From NCBI RefSeq assembly GCF_000472965.1, contig NZ_KI421483.1, forward strand, positions 210,702 to 274,701: a stretch of 64,000 nucleotides of DNA, written 5' to 3'. The position numbers and the translations under genes were made by a program. Below are positions 59,431-64,000 of the stretch, piece after piece (the stretch's first letter is position 1; the number at the start of each line of letters is the position of its first letter). The notes under the pieces are model-generated. The model had not been told where the DNA came from. It did no database searches and saw only the letters and a list, made by a program, of their open reading frames with translations. Origin of the DNA: Bradyrhizobium murdochi (GTDB taxonomy: Bacteria; Pseudomonadota; Alphaproteobacteria; Rhizobiales; Xanthobacteraceae).

Positions 59431-60297
59431 TCAATGCCTTGTTCCGAAAATCTGCCGCGCTTCAGCCGGGCTCGCGATCTCGCGGCCCGCACGCCGTGCG
59501 CAGGCCGCGATGGCCTCGATGAGCTGCCCGTTCGAGGTGGCCTTGGTGCCATCAGCCAAATAGAAAGTATCCTCCAGCCCGGTGCGCAAATGCCCGCCGA
59601 GATCGGCGCAGCGCTGGTGCAGCGGCCAGATTTCGGCGCGGCCGATCGCAGTGACCTGCCAATGCGCTTGCGGCAATTTCAGCTTGAGCAGGATCGGCAG
59701 CAACTCCGGATCCGCCGGCATGCCTGACGCCACGCCCATCACGAAATTATATTCGAGTGGGCCGGAATACATGCCGGTTTGCGCGTACATGCCGACGCAG
59801 CGAACGATACCGACGTCGAAACATTCAAACTCCGGAATCGTGCCCGCTTCCTTCATCACGTCGAGATAGTCCTGCACCTTCTCGACCGCGTTATCGAACA
59901 TCATCGGCGGCCAGGCCCAGGTGTTGTCGGACTTCACCTTGAGATAGTTCAGCGAGCCCGCGTTGCAGGCCGCGATCTCGGGCCTGGTCTCGCGCACGCA
60001 GTCGAGCGCTCCCTGATATTTCGGGCCCGACGTGCCTGTCGTGTGATTGATGACGACGCCGGGGCAGGCTTCACGGATGGCTTGCTGAATTTCCCTGGAC
60101 ACACTGACATCCCACGACGGCAGATGCCCCTTGTTCGGCTCCTGCTGGCGCAGATGGATGTGCATGATGCTGGCGCCGGCGTTGAAGGCGGCCTTGGCCT
60201 CACGCGCCATCTGCTCCGGCGTCACCGGCACGTTGTGCTGCTTCGGATCGGTCAACACGCCGTTCAGCGCGCAGGTAATGACGGCCTTGTCGCCCAT
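59431..60297 (-). CDS. Beta-keto acid cleavage enzyme (BKACE, Kce-like)
   Basis: The 288-residue TIM-barrel protein has the family zinc motif HIHLR with His46 and His48 at the same positions as in 3-keto-5-aminohexanoate cleavage enzyme, and Glu242 in GLEDTFY as a third ligand. BKACE enzymes exchange acetyl-CoA with a beta-keto acid to give acetoacetate and a new acyl-CoA; specificity varies widely. It lies between a carboxylase operon and an AraC-type regulator gene, consistent with catabolism of a beta-oxidation intermediate. Confidence 0.88.
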   Translation of the reverse strand: MGDKAVITCALNGVLTDPKQHNVPVTPEQMAREAKAAFNAGASIMHIHLRQQEPNKGHLPSWDVSVSREIQQAIREACPGVVINHTTGTSGPKYQGALDCVRETRPEIAACNAGSLNYLKVKSDNTWAWPPMMFDNAVEKVQDYLDVMKEAGTIPEFECFDVGIVRCVGMYAQTGMYSGPLEYNFVMGVASGMPADPELLPILLKLKLPQAHWQVTAIGRAEIWPLHQRCADLGGHLRTGLEDTFYLADGTKATSNGQLIEAIAACARRAGREIASPAEARQIFGTRH

Positions 60298-60361
60298 GGA
60301 TCAACCTTCGAAAACGGGACGCGAGAGATCGCGAATATCCAGCGCGATCATGCGTGCCGCA

Positions 60362-61183
60362 TCAGCCGGCTTCTTGCGTCAACCCGCTATTGTCGGCGCT
60401 GGCACGGCCGTGGCTATAGATCGCGAGATCGCGCGAGCCTGAAAATATTGCGCGCGGCTTCAGCCCGTAGAAGCGGCGGATCGAGTGGCTGAAATGCGTG
60501 GAATCGGGATAGCCGATATCCTGCGCGAGATGCGCAAGGTTGATGTCCTGGTTGGCGAAATGCAGCAAATGCCGCGCGCGCTTCCAGGCGCGGAACGAGC
60601 GGAAGGATATCCCGGTCTGCTCTTTGAAGAGATGCAGGAACCGCGACGGCGACAATCCGGCCTCCGCGGCGCAGCTTGCCGCCGTCACCGGCTCGCCGGA
60701 GAACTTTCCAATCTGCACGATCGCATGTGCCACGCGTGGATCGAGCTCACGTTGCGGCAAGACTTCGCCAAGGCACAGGCGATCGAATTCGGCGCTGGAA
60801 AACTCATTGCGGGCGTGATGCTCGCGCAGTTCGCGATGGGCGGCCCGAATGCGGCTGGCGAAAGCCACGCCCTCAGGCCCCGCGAGGCGCGTCGCGAGAT
60901 CGTCGAGCACACCGGGACGAACGCTCTCCGGTTCGATGACGACGCTGAGCACCGAGCGATGATCGCTGGCGATGGTGTGCCTGACGTTCGGCAACAGAGC
61001 AACCATGTCGCCATGGCTTTCGCGGCCATCGGCAGTGGTGAGCCACAGACCGCCCTCGATCGCGACATAGATGTTGAAGGCGCCCGAGCAGCGTTGCCGG
61101 GGCCGACCGAGCAGGCCGGCGTAGAACACGCGTTCCGGGGTGATCAGCATCAGATGGCCGGATTTGTGGCCGGTATCGTCCAT
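60362..61183 (-). CDS. AraC-family transcriptional regulator
   Basis: A 273-residue protein with an N-terminal cupin-like ligand region and a C-terminal pair of helix-turn-helix motifs: VTAASCAAEAGLSPSRFLHLF and LAHLAQDIGYPDSTHFSHSI, ending at RRFYGLKPRAIF. The ATG is chosen for GAGGAGGA upstream; the frame is open earlier. It is 64 nt upstream of the BKACE gene on the same strand and may control it and the neighbouring catabolic genes. Confidence 0.88.
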   Translation of the reverse strand: MDDTGHKSGHLMLITPERVFYAGLLGRPRQRCSGAFNIYVAIEGGLWLTTADGRESHGDMVALLPNVRHTIASDHRSVLSVVIEPESVRPGVLDDLATRLAGPEGVAFASRIRAAHRELREHHARNEFSSAEFDRLCLGEVLPQRELDPRVAHAIVQIGKFSGEPVTAASCAAEAGLSPSRFLHLFKEQTGISFRSFRAWKRARHLLHFANQDINLAHLAQDIGYPDSTHFSHSIRRFYGLKPRAIFSGSRDLAIYSHGRASADNSGLTQEAG

Positions 61184-61265
61184 GGCTCGTCCTCCTCGCG
61201 CGGCTCTCTGGCCGCTGCGATGGGTCAACCATAGCGGAAATTTGAGGACTGACTACGGCGGAATC

Positions 61266-61347
61266 CGTCATTCCGGGATGGTGCGTAAGCACCAGACCCG
61301 GAATCTCGAGATTCCGGGTTCGATGCTTCGCATCGCCCCGGAATGAC
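61266..61347. repeat. Palindromic repeat, family A copy 3
   Basis: It starts CGTCATTCCGGG and ends CCCCGGAATGAC. Inner stems are GGTGC-GTAA-GCACC and CCCGGAATCTCGAGATTCCGGG. It ends 6 nt before the stop of the minus-strand GST gene. Confidence 0.85.
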
Positions 61348-61353
61348 ACATCC

Positions 61354-62010
61354 TCATGCCCGGATCCGCGGCGCGACGTTTTGCTCGATGCCGGCCTTGC
61401 GCTCCGCCGCAACCGCGCGCTGATAACCCTCGCGCTCCTGCAACCGGGCCCAATAGGCCCTGACATTTGGCCCGAAATCCTTGTCCAGGCCGATATTGCC
61501 GGCCAGCCGCAGCGCATAGCCGTTAACGATATCGGCCGCGGTGAAGCGGCCGGCGCACAGGTTTTCGGCATTGGCGGTCGCTGCCTCGACCGCGCGCAGC
61601 CGGCCGAGGAACCATTTGGCATAATCGCCGGCAACTTGCGGGTTCCGCCGTTCCTCCGGCTCGAGCTGGCTGTATCTCAACACCAGCGTTTGCGGAAAAG
61701 TCAGCGTGGCGTCGCTGAAATACATCCAGTTCAGGAAGGCGCCATAGGCCGGATCATCCATCCCGACCACCAGCGGCGTCGGTCCGTATTTGGTGCCGAG
61801 ATAGTAACAGATGCCGGAGGACTCCGTCATTTTGGTCTCGCCATCGATCATGAACGGAATGGTCCCGAGCGGATTGATCGCGAGATATTCCTTGGCGAGC
61901 ACGCGCGGCGGGAACGGCAGCATCTTCAGTTCATAGGGCAAGCCCATCTCTTCCAGCATCCAGAGCGGGCGGAACGAGCGCGCGCCGTCGCAGTGATAGA
62001 GCGTGATCAT
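61354..62010 (-). CDS. Glutathione S-transferase family protein
   Basis: The 218-residue protein has a thioredoxin-like domain (ITLYHCDGARSFRPLWMLEE, with Ser/Cys near the active site; GTIPFMIDG with the cis-Pro; TESSGICYYL) and a helical domain. It is preceded by an acyl-CoA dehydrogenase gene 36 nt away on the same strand, probably in one operon. The substrate is unknown; it may detoxify an intermediate of the catabolic region. Confidence 0.87.
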   Translation of the reverse strand: MITLYHCDGARSFRPLWMLEEMGLPYELKMLPFPPRVLAKEYLAINPLGTIPFMIDGETKMTESSGICYYLGTKYGPTPLVVGMDDPAYGAFLNWMYFSDATLTFPQTLVLRYSQLEPEERRNPQVAGDYAKWFLGRLRAVEAATANAENLCAGRFTAADIVNGYALRLAGNIGLDKDFGPNVRAYWARLQEREGYQRAVAAERKAGIEQNVAPRIRA

Positions 62011-62046
62011 CAGACGTTCCTCATCATTACTTTTTCCGACTTGTTC

Positions 62047-63213
62047 CTATTGGTTTTTCGGCAGCGTGCCCATCATCTTGCACAACACCGTCAGCATCAC
62101 CTCGTCGGCGCCGCCGCCGATCGAGGTCAGGCGGCTGTCGCGGTAGGCCCGGCTGACGGGCGTCTCGTTCATAAAGCCCATGCCGCCCCAGAATTGCAGG
62201 CAGGCATCGGTGAGTTCGCGCCCCAGGCGCCCGGCCTTCAGCTTGGCCATGGTGGCAAGCCGTGTCACGTCCTCGCCCGCGATCAACGCCTCGGCGGCGC
62301 GGTAGACCAGCGCGCGCAACAGCTCGACCTCGGTCTGCATCTCCGCCAGCTTGAAATGGACGATCTGGTTATCGAGGATCGACTTTCCGAACGCCTTGCG
62401 GTTGCGCGTATATTCGATGGTCTCGGCGATGATGAATTCATGCGCCTTGAGGCAGGCCGCCGCGCCCCATAGCCGCTCCTCCTGGAACTGAATCATCTGA
62501 TAGGTAAAACCTTTGCCTTCCTCGCCAATCCGGTTGCGCTTGGGCACCCGGACGTTGTCGAAAAAGATCTGCGCGGTGTCGGACGAGCGCATGCCCATCT
62601 TGTCGAGCTTGCGCGCGACCTGCACGCCCTTGGTCTTCATGGGCACGCAGATCAGCGACTTGTTGCGATGGACCTGGCCATCGCTGGTGTTGGCGAGCAG
62701 GCAGATCCAGTCCGCCTGCACGCCGTTGGTGATCCACATCTTGCCGCCGTTGATGACGTAATCGTCGCTGTCGGACCGCGCACTCGTCTTGATCGAGGCG
62801 ACGTCGGAACCGGCGCCCGGCTCCGAGACGCCGACGCAGGCCACCGCATCGCCGGCAATGGCGGGGGCCAAAAACTCGCGGCGCACTTCGTCGGAGCCGA
62901 ACCGCGCCAGCGCGGGCGTGGCCATATCGGTCTGCACTCCGATCGCCATCGGCACGCCGCCGCATTTGATGGCACCGAGCTCTTCCGCCATCATCAAGGC
63001 ATAGGAATAATCGAGCCCTTGACCACCGAACTCGACTGGTTTGTTGAGGCCAAGAAAGCCGAGGTCGCCGAGCTTCTTGAACAATTCATGCGCCGGGAAG
63101 ATGTCGTTCTTCTCCCATTCGTCGACGTGAGGGTTGATTTCGGCGGCGATGAATTTTTGCAGGATACGACGGGGTTCGTCGTGGTCGGCGGTGAAGAGCA
63201 TCGTTTCATTCAT
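62047..63213 (-). CDS. Acyl-CoA dehydrogenase
   Basis: A 388-residue flavoprotein with VGVSEPGAGSDVASIKTSA, NGGKMWITNGVQADWICLLAN, RKAFGKSILDNQ and GGMGFMNETPVSRAYRD motifs and the C-terminal SIGGGADEVMLTVLCKMMG. It resembles the isovaleryl/citronellyl-CoA-type branch by its order but the substrate cannot be fixed. It leads an operon with the GST gene. Confidence 0.9.
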   Translation of the reverse strand: MNETMLFTADHDEPRRILQKFIAAEINPHVDEWEKNDIFPAHELFKKLGDLGFLGLNKPVEFGGQGLDYSYALMMAEELGAIKCGGVPMAIGVQTDMATPALARFGSDEVRREFLAPAIAGDAVACVGVSEPGAGSDVASIKTSARSDSDDYVINGGKMWITNGVQADWICLLANTSDGQVHRNKSLICVPMKTKGVQVARKLDKMGMRSSDTAQIFFDNVRVPKRNRIGEEGKGFTYQMIQFQEERLWGAAACLKAHEFIIAETIEYTRNRKAFGKSILDNQIVHFKLAEMQTEVELLRALVYRAAEALIAGEDVTRLATMAKLKAGRLGRELTDACLQFWGGMGFMNETPVSRAYRDSRLTSIGGGADEVMLTVLCKMMGTLPKNQ

Positions 63214-63217
63214 CCTT

Positions 63218-63318
63218 CGTCATTCCGGGGCAGCCCAAAGAGCTGAACCCGGAATCTCGACATTATTTGACTCAACTCGAGATTCCGGGTTCGACGCTTC
63301 GCGTCGCCCCGGAATGAC
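63218..63318. repeat. Palindromic repeat, family A copy 4
   Basis: It starts CGTCATTCCGGGGC and ends GCCCCGGAATGAC. The first inner stem is CAGC-N7-GCTG, and the CCCGGAATCTCGA / TCGAGATTCCGGG arms are separated by about 16 nt of AT-rich insert. It ends 6 nt before the stop of the partial dehydrogenase gene. Confidence 0.85.
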
Positions 63319-63324
63319 GGCGTA

Positions 63325-64000
63325 TCACAACCCCATCTGCCGCGAGGCGAGATCCTTCATGATCTCCTCGGTGCCGCCGCCGATGGCGTTGACCTTGACC
63401 TCGCGATAGATGCGCTCGACCTTGACGCCGCGCATGAAGCCGGCGCCGCCGAAAATCTGGACAGCCTCGGAGGCGCAGAACGCCATGGTTTGGGTCGCCT
63501 GGTTCTTCATCATGCAGATTTCGGCGACCGGGCTCTCGCCCTGCCCGAGCCGCCACGCCAACATTTCCAGCATCGCCTGCGAGGCCACGACCTTCTGCGC
63601 CATGTCGACGATCTTGTGACGGATCACCTGGTGCTGCGCGATCGGCTTGCCGAAGGTCTTGCGCTCCTTGGCATACGCGATCGCCTCCTCGACGCAGACA
63701 CGGGCATAGGCCGTGCAGCTCGCCGCCATGCCCATGCGCTCGCTGTTGAAATTGTGCATGATGAGCTTGAAGCCCTGCCCCTCCTCGCCGATCAGATTTT
63801 CGGCAGGCACTCGGCATTCATCGAAATGCAGCGTGGCCGTATCCGACGCCCACCAGCCCATCTTCTTCAGTTTCGTCCGCGACAGGCCGGGCGTATCACC
63901 TTCGATCAACAGCAGGCTGACGCCGCCCGGTCCCTCGCCGCCGGTGCGCACCGCCACCGTCAGATAGTCGGCCCGCATGCCCGATGTGATAAAGGTCTTC
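63325..64000 (-). CDS. Acyl-CoA dehydrogenase (3' part)
   Basis: The frame runs off the window edge; about 225 C-terminal residues are seen. They include KTFITSGMRADYLTVAVRTG, VPAENLIGEEGQGFKLIMHNF, ERKTFGKPIAQHQ and GGAGFMRGVKVERIYREVKV, ending in GGTEEIMKDLASRQMGL. This is a typical acyl-CoA dehydrogenase middle and C-terminal domain. Being next to another dehydrogenase on the same strand, it probably belongs to the same catabolic unit. Substrate unknown. Confidence 0.88.
   Translation of the reverse strand, partial: KTFITSGMRADYLTVAVRTGGEGPGGVSLLLIEGDTPGLSRTKLKKMGWWASDTATLHFDECRVPAENLIGEEGQGFKLIMHNFNSERMGMAASCTAYARVCVEEAIAYAKERKTFGKPIAQHQVIRHKIVDMAQKVVASQAMLEMLAWRLGQGESPVAEICMMKNQATQTMAFCASEAVQIFGGAGFMRGVKVERIYREVKVNAIGGGTEEIMKDLASRQMGL

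Overview
The window is high-GC chromosomal DNA from an alphaproteobacterium, most likely Bradyrhizobium or a close Nitrobacteraceae relative. This is inferred from the style of the proteins, the abundance of acyl-CoA and ABC/RND/MFS genes, the Sox gene order and the many short palindromic intergenic repeats. About 68 protein genes are supported, two of them cut by the window edges. No tRNA, rRNA, CRISPR array, insertion sequence or prophage was seen.

Layout: (1) 0-2.4 kb: end of a cytochrome bd oxidase operon (cydB plus a DUF2474 peptide), an L,D-transpeptidase and an amino-acid binding protein. (2) 2.4-6.6 kb: two acyl-CoA dehydrogenases, a carboxymuconolactone-decarboxylase-like protein and a VOC protein. 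(3) 6.6-14 kb: a MerR-type regulator divergent from a methyltransferase/DUF2938 pair across a SoxR-box-like promoter, two MFS transporters, an NTF2-like protein, an orphan HicB antitoxin with its operator, and two more methyltransferases. (4) 13.9-22.3 kb: a thiosulfate-oxidation locus with an ArsR-type two-cysteine repressor, soxC-D-X-Y-Z-A, a SoxXA-binding (SoxK-like) protein, soxB, an exported DsrE-like protein and a persulfide dioxygenase-rhodanese fusion. (5) 22.4-27.7 kb: a corrinoid uptake module, with a BtuF/D/C-type ABC operon divergent from a TonB-dependent receptor led by a cobalamin riboswitch. (6) 28-36 kb: small basic or acidic proteins of unknown role, an ATP-grasp ligase, an MFS/N-acyl-D-amino-acid deacylase pair, and a GST plus MFS pair. 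(7) 36-41 kb: an AttEFGH-like ABC export module (ATPase, FtsX-type permease, lipocalin-like protein) and a MAPEG protein. (8) 41-47 kb: a branched-chain-amino-acid-type binding protein and an RND efflux pump. (9) 47-64 kb: a catabolic region with an iron alcohol dehydrogenase/maleylacetate reductase, acyl-CoA synthetase, complete peptide-type ABC importer, biotin-dependent acyl-CoA carboxylase, beta-keto acid cleavage enzyme, AraC regulator, GST and two acyl-CoA dehydrogenases.

How it works together: the Sox genes encode periplasmic oxidation of thiosulfate. SoxXA loads it on SoxYZ, SoxB releases sulfate and SoxCD oxidises the sulfane sulfur. The persulfide dioxygenase would clear persulfide in the cytoplasm, and the ArsR-type repressor probably senses persulfide. 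The last 17 kb looks like import, CoA activation, dehydrogenation and carboxylation of an organic acid whose identity cannot be read from sequence.

Intergenic DNA is rich in palindromic repeats. At least nine families occur, three of them in 2-4 copies, and nearly all sit within about 20 nt of a stop codon. One multi-copy family shows compensatory base changes in its stem. The best leads are the SoxK/DsrE/persulfide additions to the Sox locus, the MerR promoter, the HicB operator facing a methyltransferase gene, and the structured repeats.
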